From Flectobacillus roseus (GTDB lineage Bacteria > Bacteroidota > Bacteroidia > Cytophagales > Spirosomataceae): a DNA stretch of 64,000 bases. The notes beneath the pieces are model-generated. The model was not told the DNA's origin. It searched no databases and was given only the letters and a program-made list of their open reading frames with translations. The position numbers and the translations under genes are program-made. The stretch is from assembly GCF_030056665.1 (NCBI RefSeq), contig NZ_JASHIG010000007.1. One strand, written 5' to 3'. Positions 44,042 through 52,765 of the stretch are shown here, in pieces. How positions within the stretch are numbered: the stretch's first letter is position 1; the number at the start of each line of letters is the position of its first letter.

Positions 44042-44160
44042 AATGCTGAATTTAAGGCATTAAATGCCTGTTCTGGTGATTGAAGATAAAGTTGAAATAA
44101 AGAATTGGTTAATCCAACATCTACTTCATATTGTGCTTCATTTGAATACTTTACAAAAAA

Positions 44161-44174
44161 ATACCGTTCGGTAT
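44161..44174. promoter_or_regulatory. TetR operator upstream of fabF
   Basis: ATACCGTTCGGTAT: a 6-bp inverted repeat (ATACCG/CGGTAT) around a TT centre, identical to the site at 44817-44830. It lies between the tetR stop (44193) and the fabF start (44041). TetR-family proteins usually bind such short palindromes. Confidence 0.8.
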
Positions 44175-44192
44175 ATTTTTGTGTAAAAAAAA

Positions 44193-44777
44193 TTATAACG
44201 AGTTTATTAAATTTTCAACAGTCTTCATCAGACTTTGCATATAGTCTAATTTACCACTGACTTTGGTAAGCATAACAGCTCCTTCAATGATGGCTATAAT
44301 TTGAAGTGCTAAATCTTCTGCTTTGTTTTCTGAACGAAATTCTCCTGCTTTTATACCTTCATTGATTAAATATATTAGGGTATTTTTCCAAGAATTAATC
44401 GCTTTGCTAACTTCCTCACACATAAATGGAAGTGTGTCGTCTACCTCGATAGCGGTATTAAGAATCACACAACCGCCCACAGGAAACCTAGGGTCATTAA
44501 ATAAAGTATAGATTCGTGGGTAACAAAGAATCTTGCCTCTAAAGGTTGATTCTCTTGCCATTTCTTCTGCAACAAGGTTGGTAACCTTTTTGAAATTATA
44601 GCGAAATACTTCAAGCGCAACTTCATCTTTATTTTTGAAGTTGCCATAAATACTTCCTTTAGTCAGCCCAGTAGCCTCCGTCATATCCTGCAAAGAAGTA
44701 GCCGCAATACCTTTGGTATTGAAAAGAGTTGCGGTTTTCTCTATGATAAACTGTTTGGTTCGTTCGGCTTTCCCCAT
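44193..44777 (-). CDS. TetR/AcrR family transcriptional regulator
   Basis: A 194-residue repressor. The N-terminal helix-turn-helix is in the first 60 residues ('TLFNTKGIAATSLQDMTE', 'GLTKGSIYGNFKNKDEVAL'), and the C-terminal part is a helical ligand domain with a Cys in 'GGCVILNTAIEV', as in several YxaF/LmrA-type members. It is read toward fabF, and identical palindromes sit in front of tetR and of fabF, so it very probably represses both. The inducer is unknown; fatty-acyl or xenobiotic ligands are possibilities. Confidence 0.92.
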   Translation of the reverse strand: MGKAERTKQFIIEKTATLFNTKGIAATSLQDMTEATGLTKGSIYGNFKNKDEVALEVFRYNFKKVTNLVAEEMARESTFRGKILCYPRIYTLFNDPRFPVGGCVILNTAIEVDDTLPFMCEEVSKAINSWKNTLIYLINEGIKAGEFRSENKAEDLALQIIAIIEGAVMLTKVSGKLDYMQSLMKTVENLINSL

Positions 44778-44808
44778 GACTAAGCAAATACTTAATAAAT
44801 TTTATGAA

Positions 44809-44837
44809 GTAAAAATATACCGTTCGGTATTATTTTG
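44809..44837 (-). promoter_or_regulatory. tetR promoter with operator in the spacer
   Basis: On the minus strand: TTG, 18 bases, TATATTTT (one mismatch to TAnnTTTG). The operator ATACCGTTCGGTAT at 44817-44830 covers most of the spacer and part of the -7 box, as expected for autorepression. Confidence 0.65.
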
Positions 44838-45013
44838 CAACTATTTTTTATTTTTTCGAAAGAAAAATACATATCTCCTTTAAATGAAGAGTATAAATTG
44901 TAATAATTGAAAGTTTTAATTGTATTTTATTTAAAATGCAATAAATTAGTGTAGAAGACGAACGCTATTGCTTCCTTCAAAAAATTAGCGTGTCAACCTA
45001 AATATAGAAACAA

Positions 45014-45460
45014 ATGAAAATACTTGCTTACTTATCTATCGTGCTCGTAGGACTTGTATTTAGCGCCTGTCAGCGTGAGGTTCAGCCGTATGTCTTATAT
45101 TATAGCAGTGCGCAATTCAAAACGCAACAAGGAGATACTTTAGCGTCTTTGAAGACAATCAAAAATGGGATCATCTTTAATAAAAATATCACATTGGTGA
45201 TGCGAGATGGAAGTCGTAAAGAAATATCGAAGGAAGGACTTTGGGGTTATTCACAAGGTGATAAAGTGTATCGAAATTATGGAGATAGGTTTATACGGGT
45301 AGTTACGCCATATTCAGATAGTACTATAAAGTATATGGCGGATAGAAGTGTTACTTTTTGGACATCTAACGGCAATCGAACTATGAACCAAGTGATGTTA
45401 TTATATAGTAAGGATTTAGATTCGAAAGTTTATACTTCTGTAAAAAAGGCAAAGCGATAA
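45014..45460 (+). CDS. Small lipoprotein of unknown function
   Basis: A 148-residue protein with a lipoprotein leader (Cys19 in 'VFSAC'), followed by a beta-rich domain with many Lys and Tyr residues ('VLYYSSAQFKTQQGDTLA', 'GLWGYSQGDKVYRNYG'). Probably anchored in the envelope. No function is assignable. It lies between the tetR gene and the second tRNA-Ser cassette, which begins at its stop codon. Confidence 0.75.
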   Translation: MKILAYLSIVLVGLVFSACQREVQPYVLYYSSAQFKTQQGDTLASLKTIKNGIIFNKNITLVMRDGSRKEISKEGLWGYSQGDKVYRNYGDRFIRVVTPYSDSTIKYMADRSVTFWTSNGNRTMNQVMLLYSKDLDSKVYTSVKKAKR

Positions 45461-45608
45461 AAACAAAAAAGCCCACCGTAATGGTGGGCTTTTTCTTGGT
45501 AGAGAGCGAGGGATTCGAACCCCCGGACCTGTTACAGTCAACAGTTTTCAAGACTGCCGCAATCGACCACTCTGCCAGCTCTCTGTGTTTTGATGATGCA
45601 AAATTAGT
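45460..45608. repeat. tRNA-Ser cassette, copy 2 of the 149-bp direct duplication
   Basis: Identical to 42463-42611 except for one base. It includes the terminator (45465-45495), the tRNA gene and the -7 box. Confidence 0.92.
45497..45584 (-). tRNA. tRNA-Ser (anticodon TGA), copy 2
   Basis: Identical in its mature part to the gene at 42500-42587: same TGA anticodon, long variable arm, encoded CCA and A as discriminator. Confidence 0.96.
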
Positions 45609-45631
45609 ACTTTTTTACTTTGCCTCCAAAT
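45600..45631 (-). promoter_or_regulatory. Promoter of tRNA-Ser copy 2
   Basis: On the minus strand: TTTG, 20 bases, TAATTTTG, with a spacer unlike copy 1. The rest of the 45609-45997 spacer is AT-rich and shows no gene. Confidence 0.8.
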
Positions 45632-45997
45632 TCGTTTTGCAAAAAAAGTAAAATAAAATAAGAAGAAAATCCTCCTACCTTTGATTTTCAGGAAGATAAA
45701 GGCCGAAAAAAAAGTAAAAAAAATGTTTTCAGCACTAGTTTAACCCATGATTTTTCCAAAACTTAATCCTATCTGTAGTGATTCTACACAAAAATTGACT
45801 GTATTAGCTCCAGTGCTAGGCAGAATTATTCAGGATTGTTTCTGATGGTTGTAAAGAGGATTTTTGCTCAATGAATATAATCTTGTTAAATGAGCTTAAA
45901 AGGAGCTTAAATTATACCCTCAATGCCACGTTTGGACTTGGAAGTATTACCACTTTTATTGTAACTTGTCATTCGTTTTTCCCAGACAGAAAAGTAT

Positions 45998-48589
45998 ATG
46001 ATAAATAAAATAGGTCAATTCCTTAAAAATCTTGGAGTTAAACTTTTTCGACTGATTTGGTTCCTGCCAAACCTTTTGTTGGAGAAAGTACTCGGAAAAC
46101 AGAAACTCGCTGCTTTCTATCAACAATTTAACTCTGCTCAAGAACAATACGAAGAAAAGAAAAATCAACTGCTCGACTCTCTCGGAGTAGATAAAGAAGC
46201 TCAATATTATCTTCAGGTTCGTAAACTTTGGAAGGCTTTTGCTTGGACGGTCTTTGCTGGTGTTTTCTTTATTTTCACGATTGAAAACAACTTTTTATGG
46301 CTTACAGGAGAAATGCCTTCAGTAGGTGAATTGCAAAATCCCAAACTTTCCCAATCATCAGAGATTTATTCTGCTGATGGTGTTTTGTTAGGAAAGTTTT
46401 TTCAGGAAAACAGAACTCCTATCAAAAATTACAAAGAGCTTTCTCCTTATTTAGTGAAGGCTTTGATTGCCACCGAAGATGCTCGTTTTTATGAGCATTC
46501 GGGGATTGATTACCGTGCTATGTTTGGTGTGGCTGTTGGTATTTTGAAAGGTGGCGAACGTGGAGGTGGTAGTACAATCACGCAGCAGTTGGCCAAAAAC
46601 CTTTTTAAGACTCGTAAAAAAGAAGGTATCGCCAAAAAAGGTTTACTTGGGGTTATTCCAGGGGTAAAAACGTTGATTATCAAAACTAAAGAATGGCTTA
46701 CTGCCATCAAATTAGAGCGTTATTATACTAAGGATGAAATCATTTTGTGGTATTTGAATACGGTTGATTTTGGTAGTAATTCTTACGGAATTAAAGTGGC
46801 TGCCAAACGTTATTTCAACACTTCACCCGATAGTCTAAATGTTCAAGAAGCAGCTGTGTTGGTTGGTATGCAAAAAGCTACAACTACCTATAATCCAATC
46901 AAATACAGAAATAAACCTTTGGATGAAAATAAATCTTGGAAAAGAAGAAATGTAGTGTTGTCTCAAATGGTAAAATATGGCTTTCTGAAACAAGCTCAAT
47001 ATGACTCACTATCAACTTTGCCAATTGTGTTGAAAGAGCATGAAGAGTCACCTTATGATGGTACTGGTAACTATTTTAAAGTGGCCGTTGCGAAATACTT
47101 AAATGAATGGGCTGCAAAAAATGAAATTGAATTAGACTTGTATCGTGATGGCTTGAAAATTATCACTACCATTGACTCTCGACTACAAACTTATGCTGAG
47201 GATGCTGTATCGGAGGGGATGCGTAATATTCAAAAAACATTTGATGGGCACTGGTCTGGTAAAAATCCATGGGTGGACGAAAAAGGAACGGAAATTCCTG
47301 GGTTTATAGATACCGTTGCCAAACGTACAGAATATTATAAGTCTTTAGTAAAGCGTTTTCCGACCAATCAAGATTCTGTTTGGTACTACATGAAGAAGGT
47401 AAAACGCAAAATGTGGGTATATTCTCGTAATACTGGTGGCGAAGAGCAACTAGAAATGACACCATACGATTCGATTCAGTATTATAAAAAATTCTTACAA
47501 GCTGGGATGATGACCATGGATCCATTCACTGGACATATCAAAGCTTGGGTAGGAGGTTTGGATTTCAAATATTTCAAATACGACCACGTCAAACAAGGGA
47601 AGCGTCAGCCCGGTTCAACTTTCAAACCTTTTGTATATACTGCTGCTATTGATGGTCCAAAAGATCTTTCTCCGTGTTATACAATGAAAGATGAGCCATT
47701 TGAGATTGAAGTAGAGGAGAAAGGAGAAATGAAGCTATGGCGTCCAAACAACGCTGATGGACATTTTAGTTATCAGACTATGCCAATCAAACGTGCGTTG
47801 GCAAAATCTATTAACTCTATTACCGCTAGATTGACAGATGAGGTTGGAGCGGATACCGTAATGTATTATGCCAAACAAATGGGTATCGAAAGTCCATTGC
47901 GCCCAGTAGCTTCTATTGGTTTAGGTTCTTTTGATGTATCATTATATGAAATGGTGGGTGCATATTCAGCCTTCGTAAATGAAGGTATTCATGCTGAACC
48001 TTTATTAGTTTCCGAAATTCAAGATCAAAACGGTAATGTAATCCAACAGTTTGATCCTCAAATCAAGCGTGTAATTAAAAAGGAATCAGCTCAGCTATTA
48101 CTCAATATGCTACAAGGAACAATCTATGAAGGTGGTACTGGTAGTAGCTTGTTGTGGGGAGATGGGGCTACGTTGTTACCCGAAAAAAATCGCTATGCGC
48201 CAGCATTTGCAGGTAAAACGGGTACTACCTCGAATCACTCTGATGGTTGGTTTATGGGGATGACTACAAACCTAGTAACGGGCGTTTGGGTTGGTGGTGA
48301 CGACCGATCTATTCACTTCCGAACGGGTGCGTACGGAGAAGGCTCCAAAACTGCAATGCCGCTGTATCGAAGATTTATGCTTAAAGTGAAAGGTGATCCT
48401 GATTTAAAACAATATCATCCTGTGCCTTTTGAAAAATTGGATCAGAAGAAATTTACCAAACAGTTTAACTGTACTGGAAACTGGTGGGGAGAAAGTCGTT
48501 CTAGCAATGATAGTACTACCGTTTCTACAGACTCTTTGGGTGGAGGTTCTGGTGGTGGTGTCGAAGTAAAACCTGACTCGACGAACTAA
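45998..48589 (+). CDS. Class A penicillin-binding protein (PBP1a-like)
   Basis: An 863-residue bifunctional peptidoglycan synthase. One transmembrane helix at about 78-98, a GT51 glycosyltransferase domain with catalytic Glu160 in 'ATEDARFYEHSGID' and 'GGSTITQQLAKN', and a transpeptidase domain with Ser540-x-x-Lys543 in 'GSTFKP', 'SINS' and Lys740-Thr-Gly in 'GKTGTTS'. It polymerises glycan strands and crosslinks them at the outer face of the inner membrane. The N-terminal cytoplasmic part is longer than in E. coli, and the C-terminus ends in a Ser/Gly-rich tail. Single gene. Confidence 0.96.
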   Translation: MINKIGQFLKNLGVKLFRLIWFLPNLLLEKVLGKQKLAAFYQQFNSAQEQYEEKKNQLLDSLGVDKEAQYYLQVRKLWKAFAWTVFAGVFFIFTIENNFLWLTGEMPSVGELQNPKLSQSSEIYSADGVLLGKFFQENRTPIKNYKELSPYLVKALIATEDARFYEHSGIDYRAMFGVAVGILKGGERGGGSTITQQLAKNLFKTRKKEGIAKKGLLGVIPGVKTLIIKTKEWLTAIKLERYYTKDEIILWYLNTVDFGSNSYGIKVAAKRYFNTSPDSLNVQEAAVLVGMQKATTTYNPIKYRNKPLDENKSWKRRNVVLSQMVKYGFLKQAQYDSLSTLPIVLKEHEESPYDGTGNYFKVAVAKYLNEWAAKNEIELDLYRDGLKIITTIDSRLQTYAEDAVSEGMRNIQKTFDGHWSGKNPWVDEKGTEIPGFIDTVAKRTEYYKSLVKRFPTNQDSVWYYMKKVKRKMWVYSRNTGGEEQLEMTPYDSIQYYKKFLQAGMMTMDPFTGHIKAWVGGLDFKYFKYDHVKQGKRQPGSTFKPFVYTAAIDGPKDLSPCYTMKDEPFEIEVEEKGEMKLWRPNNADGHFSYQTMPIKRALAKSINSITARLTDEVGADTVMYYAKQMGIESPLRPVASIGLGSFDVSLYEMVGAYSAFVNEGIHAEPLLVSEIQDQNGNVIQQFDPQIKRVIKKESAQLLLNMLQGTIYEGGTGSSLLWGDGATLLPEKNRYAPAFAGKTGTTSNHSDGWFMGMTTNLVTGVWVGGDDRSIHFRTGAYGEGSKTAMPLYRRFMLKVKGDPDLKQYHPVPFEKLDQKKFTKQFNCTGNWWGESRSSNDSTTVSTDSLGGGSGGGVEVKPDSTN

Positions 48590-48671
48590 AATCAAAGATT
48601 TTATATTCTAAAACACTTAAATAAACTTACATTACAAGTTGAGATGCAAGTTTATGAAACAAAGTATAAAT

Positions 48672-48728
48672 AGGCACAGGGTAATTTTTAGTTTCTGGCT
48701 AAAAAATACTCTGTGCCTATTACCTTTG
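48672..48728. repeat. Hairpin repeat with a -7-like box in front of hemF
   Basis: ATAGGCACAGGGTA (about 48670-48683) pairs with TACTCTGTGCCTAT (48707-48720) with one mismatch, and an inner TTTTTAG/CTAAAAA stem extends it. The word 'GGCACAG' belongs to the dispersed family at 37682 and 61640. TACCTTTG (48721-48728), a match to the -7 consensus, follows at its edge, 17 bases before the hemF ATG. Confidence 0.6.
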
Positions 48729-48744
48729 TAAAAACAACAATAAA

Positions 48745-49641
48745 ATGGTTACTAAAGAGGAAATAAAACTATACTTCGAAGGTTTACAAGACCAAATTTG
48801 TGCTGCTTTGGAACAAGCGGATGGTGCTGCCAAATTTCATGAAGATTTATGGATTCGTGAAGCTGGTGGCGGAGGTCGTAGTCGAGTAATTCAAAAAGGG
48901 AATGTTATCGAGAAAGGTGGCGTTATGTTCTCGGCAGTTTGGGGCGATCTACATGAAAAAATGTTGGCTTCGATGGGTCTGAAAGAAAAAGTAGATTTTT
49001 TTGCTACTGGCGTTTCTATTGTTATTCACCCGCAAAGTCCAATGGTGCCAATTATTCACATGAATGTGCGTTATTTCGAAATGAGTAACGGGGTATTCTG
49101 GTTTGGTGGTGGTATTGACCTGACTCCGCATTATATTGTCGACGAAGATGCGCAGTGGTTTCATCAGCAATTAAAAGATGCTTGTGATAAGCATAATGCA
49201 GAGTATTATCCTAAGTTTAGGACTTGGGCTGATGACTACTTCTTTAATGCTCACCGAAACGAGACTCGTGGTATCGGCGGTATTTTCTTTGATTACCAAA
49301 AAGTTGATGAAACAAGAGATAAAAATCAGCTATTTGAGTTTGTAAAGTCAATAGGAGAGGCTTTTGCACCGATTTATACCCATTACATGAACAAGAATAA
49401 AGATATTCCATATACCGAGCGTGAGAAGGAGTTTCAGGCACTTCGTCGTGGTCGCTATGTAGAGTTCAACTTGGTGCATGACCGTGGAACGAAGTTTGGT
49501 TTGGAAACTAACGGTCGTACAGAGTCTATTTTGATGAGTATGCCACCTATGGCTCAATGGGTGTACAATTACCAAGCCGAAGAGGGTTCCGAAGAAGAAC
49601 GTACACTTTCGTTGTTGAAAAAAGGAATGGAATGGGTGTAG
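48745..49641 (+). CDS. hemF: Oxygen-dependent coproporphyrinogen III oxidase
   Basis: A 298-residue enzyme that converts coproporphyrinogen III to protoporphyrinogen IX with O2. It contains the family motifs 'WIREAGGGGRSRVI', 'FFATGVSIVIHPQSP', 'HMNVRYFEM', 'WFGGGIDLTPHY' and 'FNLVHDRGTKFGLE', with the conserved His and Asp residues. Length is normal. Using the oxygen-dependent enzyme indicates an aerobic lifestyle. It ends at a strong terminator at 49733-49773. Confidence 0.97.
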   Translation: MVTKEEIKLYFEGLQDQICAALEQADGAAKFHEDLWIREAGGGGRSRVIQKGNVIEKGGVMFSAVWGDLHEKMLASMGLKEKVDFFATGVSIVIHPQSPMVPIIHMNVRYFEMSNGVFWFGGGIDLTPHYIVDEDAQWFHQQLKDACDKHNAEYYPKFRTWADDYFFNAHRNETRGIGGIFFDYQKVDETRDKNQLFEFVKSIGEAFAPIYTHYMNKNKDIPYTEREKEFQALRRGRYVEFNLVHDRGTKFGLETNGRTESILMSMPPMAQWVYNYQAEEGSEEERTLSLLKKGMEWV

Positions 49642-49642
49642 G

Positions 49643-49826
49643 GTGATTTGATGATTTGAAAATGTTTTATAATTGAATTATAAAATTTGAAAGATAGTCT
49701 GTTAAAAATGATAACTAACTTTCGATAGTACTAAAAAAGGCTGTTGATTTCTTAGAAATCAACAGCCTTTTTTAATTAATATTAGCCATTAGTTCAAATC
49801 TTCAAATCAACAAATCTTCAAATCAT
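49643..49826. repeat. Word-repeat arms bracketing the hemF terminator
   Basis: The left arm GATTTGATGATTTGAAAA (about 49643-49662) and the right arm with 'CAAATCTTCAAATCA' words (49794-49826) are inverted copies of the same word, with the terminator between them. Confidence 0.6.
49733..49773. terminator. Terminator between hemF and the L,D-transpeptidase gene
   Basis: GGCTGTTGATTTCT (49739-49752) pairs with AGAAATCAACAGCC (49754-49767), flanked by A6 and T6 runs that also pair; bidirectional. Confidence 0.93.
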
Positions 49827-50629
49827 TAATATACATATTTCCCATTTCCAGATACCTTAAATGATTTCAGTTGTCTGTGAGATTCAAAATATTGATAGCG
49901 AGGTTGGAGTTGTGCCCAAAATTGTTGCATGGCATCGCTATTGATGACTTTGTTGCCAAGCCAAGGACGCCAATATTCGATGTATTCTGGACTTTTACTG
50001 TACGTTTTTAATTTCTCAAATGATTTTTCATCTAATCTTGCTGGGAAAATATCAACTGGTATTTTTTCTTGACCAGCATTTCTAGCTTCAATGGCCAAGA
50101 TATATACCTCTTTTATTTTGTCATCGGTAATAGGAATACAACCTGATGTGACATTGGTGCCATGTATGAAGATATCAGAGCCTGGTTTTGACTTATTTCC
50201 TAAAATTCGGTCTGATTCATTCGGATAGTTTAGTCCTAAGGAGAGGTAGAAACTACTCATAGGATTAAAACGATTTATATGGTAAAGCCCTTCGGGAATT
50301 TGCATATCTCCCTCTTTTCTTTTGGGACCCAATGATCCGCAGTAGCCCGCAAAAGCATAATTCATGATATGCTGAAATGATGCATCAGTGCGGTTTTTAC
50401 CCCAAATCTCTAATGTTTTTTCGTTCTTAATTGCTCTGAAATACAACTCTAGTTGATTGGGTTGTAATTGTTTAGACGCCAATAAAGCAAAAACCGCTTC
50501 TGATTTTTGGTCATAAGCGGTTTGTACTCGGTCATATTTCAACTGCAATGCCTTGAAATCTTCTACCATAAATGCTGTTGTCAAGAAAATAGAAGCAACT
50601 AAAGTGCTGATTAATTTGAAGTTACGCAA
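49826..50629 (-). CDS. L,D-transpeptidase (YafK/ErfK-type)
   Basis: A 267-residue exported enzyme with an N-terminal leader (1 to about 22) and a YkuD-like catalytic domain. The active-site motif is His156 in 'FIHGTNV', Ser162-Gly163-Cys164 in 'TSGCIPI'; the nucleophile is Cys164. The sequence is closest in pattern to the YafK family, which acts on peptidoglycan crosslinks to lipoproteins. It may crosslink or cleave meso-DAP bonds in the periplasm. No adjacent gene clarifies the role. Single gene on the minus strand. Confidence 0.88.
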   Translation of the reverse strand: MRNFKLISTLVASIFLTTAFMVEDFKALQLKYDRVQTAYDQKSEAVFALLASKQLQPNQLELYFRAIKNEKTLEIWGKNRTDASFQHIMNYAFAGYCGSLGPKRKEGDMQIPEGLYHINRFNPMSSFYLSLGLNYPNESDRILGNKSKPGSDIFIHGTNVTSGCIPITDDKIKEVYILAIEARNAGQEKIPVDIFPARLDEKSFEKLKTYSKSPEYIEYWRPWLGNKVINSDAMQQFWAQLQPRYQYFESHRQLKSFKVSGNGKYVY

Positions 50630-50690
50630 TGGGAATCTGTTTTGTTTAAAAAATAAATTTTAATTCTTCTCATCATTGTAACCCAATATT

Positions 50691-51095
50691 CTATTCTGCT
50701 TTCCAAACGATTTTCTTTTGTTTTCCTACGATAAATACGATACGAGTAGGGCTTGGCAATAATACCAGACGAGCGTTTGCCGCAGGATCGTCAACGAACT
50801 CAACTTCAACGCCTGCGTCTCTACCGATTTCGATAGCACCATCGGCCGTTACTACAAATTTCTTTGCAAGATAAGCTGTTGGTAATAATACGTCGGACTC
50901 TGGACAATATTCATCGTGTACTTCTTTCAAGATTCCTTCTAAAAAGTCTCCATATTCGTCGTTGAAGTCATCTTCCAAATCGTGAAGTTCTTCTTCAATG
51001 TCATCATAGCTAGCGTGGTCGTAGCCCATTTGGCTCAATTCTACTCTTTTCTCGAATAGGGCTAGTAAAGCTTCGTCTAATTTTTGCAAATCCAT
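50691..51095 (-). CDS. Conserved hypothetical protein, acidic
   Basis: A 134-residue soluble protein with an acidic helical first half ('YDDIEEELHDLEDDFNDEY') and a beta-rich second half ending 'RIVFIVGKQKKIVWKAE'. It has no leader, motif or metal pattern I recognise. It looks like a Bacteroidota-wide hypothetical. Its neighbours (L,D-transpeptidase and menC) give no clue. The start at 51095 follows a purine-poor region. Confidence 0.7.
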   Translation of the reverse strand: MDLQKLDEALLALFEKRVELSQMGYDHASYDDIEEELHDLEDDFNDEYGDFLEGILKEVHDEYCPESDVLLPTAYLAKKFVVTADGAIEIGRDAGVEVEFVDDPAANARLVLLPSPTRIVFIVGKQKKIVWKAE

Positions 51096-51247
51096 TGTTG
51101 GGAATGTTTCGTGTTTTGACTTTTTCCGAAACTAGGTTCGGGGGGTTATTTCAAGTTTTTTTATATACTTGAGATAAAAGAAATTTCACAAAAATAACAA
51201 ATGCCCTTTAACCTAATAGCATAAAATGAAAAATTTCGCAGAATCGT

Positions 51248-52342
51248 CTACACCAAAAAGTTGAGAATAGACAAATCCCAAGGTTTATCGGCTTGATAAG
51301 TCATGAATCCTTTTTCTATAACTAAGGGCGAAGGAATATTGTTATGATAAAGTTGACCAGTACCTAATCCTTGCGGAAGAGGGTTGGCAAATTCGGCAGC
51401 AAACTGGGTAATAGCGTTGAGTCCAACGTTTGATTCAAGCGCTGAAGTCATCCACCAACCAATTTTGAGTCGGTTGGCATTTTCTATCCATTCTCTACAT
51501 TGTTGGAATCCTCCCACCAATGAAGGTTTTAGGATAATATACTGAGGCATGATTTTTTTGAGTAATTTATATTTCTCAGGATATTCCATCATACCGATTA
51601 ATTCCTCGTCGAGTGCAATAGGCAGAGGGGTTGTTTGGCATAGCTCAGCCATGATCTCGGCATTGCCTTGTTTGATCGGCTGCTCAATAGAATGAAGATC
51701 GTACTCCGATAAGCGCTTGAGTTTTTCTAGGGCTGTATCAAAACCAAATGCACCATTGGCATCTACACGTAGTGTAATTTCATTTTTGGAAAAATGCTTG
51801 CGAATATATCCTAACAACTCACATTCTTTCTCAAAATCAATCGCACCTACTTTCATTTTGATGGTTGTATAACCCGCCGCTAGTTTTTCATCAATTTGAC
51901 GAAGCATAAACTCTTTGTCTCCCATCCAGATTAGCCCATTGATAGGCAAATTGCGTTGGTTTTGATGGAAACCATTGTCATAAATGACCCTTTTTCCGCC
52001 ATTGAGCAAATCCAACATGGCCGTTTCGAAACCAAAAACAATAGAAGGGAAGGATTTGTCAAGAACTTGATCTAAAATAATGCTTAGATTCCAAGAAAAA
52101 ACCTCAAGGTCGAGTGTATTAAAATATTCGCAGATACTCAATAACTGAAGCTCAAAATCTGGACGGTCATCGATGCTTAATCCTTTCAAGGGCGCACATT
52201 CTCCTAAACCGAAGACACTAGGGTTTTCGGTATCAAAAATTTTAATAAAGTAACTATCTTTTTCTGTGAGAACACCCCTCGACGTTCCTGCTTCAAACTT
52301 GAAGTTGAGTGTATGTTTTGAAAAGACCGCTTTGAGACTCAT
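51248..52342 (-). CDS. menC: o-Succinylbenzoate synthase (enolase superfamily)
   Basis: A 364-residue enzyme of menaquinone synthesis that dehydrates SHCHC to o-succinylbenzoate. The pattern fits MenC: metal ligands Asp194 ('LRVDANG'), Glu220 ('SIEQPI') and Asp245 ('ALDEEL'), Lys164 ('KMKVG') and Lys272 ('LKPSLVGG') as the catalytic bases, and the late 'TSALESNVGLNA' loop. The N-terminal 'GECAPLKGLS' loop controls specificity. A dipeptide epimerase is possible but the SALESN motif favours MenC. No other men gene is adjacent. Confidence 0.88.
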   Translation of the reverse strand: MSLKAVFSKHTLNFKFEAGTSRGVLTEKDSYFIKIFDTENPSVFGLGECAPLKGLSIDDRPDFELQLLSICEYFNTLDLEVFSWNLSIILDQVLDKSFPSIVFGFETAMLDLLNGGKRVIYDNGFHQNQRNLPINGLIWMGDKEFMLRQIDEKLAAGYTTIKMKVGAIDFEKECELLGYIRKHFSKNEITLRVDANGAFGFDTALEKLKRLSEYDLHSIEQPIKQGNAEIMAELCQTTPLPIALDEELIGMMEYPEKYKLLKKIMPQYIILKPSLVGGFQQCREWIENANRLKIGWWMTSALESNVGLNAITQFAAEFANPLPQGLGTGQLYHNNIPSPLVIEKGFMTYQADKPWDLSILNFLV

Positions 52343-52765
52343 TTTTATGTATTAATAAGGACGCAAATAGGAGGATGCTCCGTTTGGTTGATGACTGTTA
52401 AATTAGTAGGCAAAATAAAATTTATTTTACCCGCTCTGGGCATTAGACTTTACGCTAAGGCAGATAATGTGAAGACCTTAGAGGTTACATAATAAATTCT
52501 TCAATTATCATGAAGCTCTTTTAGAAGCCCTGAGAAAATCTACTTGGCGTGGCAACAAAGTAAAAATTAAAAAACAATTTACGATTTTTTTACTTTGTAA
52601 TGAATTGACTTTTAGAATATTGTCTAAAATTGTTTTGCCAGTTACTCGTTAAACTTTCTTAAAAGGGAGGTGAAATTAGTAAAAAGTCGTTACTCTTTCA
52701 GAATTTTGTCTTGTAAAATCAGTCAAATAATTGAATTTATTTAAAAATCGATGTTCAATTAACTT
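52343..52765. other. 423-bp spacer between divergent menC and lpxK
   Basis: It holds a fragment (about 52388-52430) of the dispersed repeat seen at 1045-1100: 'TTAGTAGGCAAAATA' and 'GGGCATT' words in the same order. Otherwise AT-rich; no promoter box of good quality was found. Confidence 0.5.
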
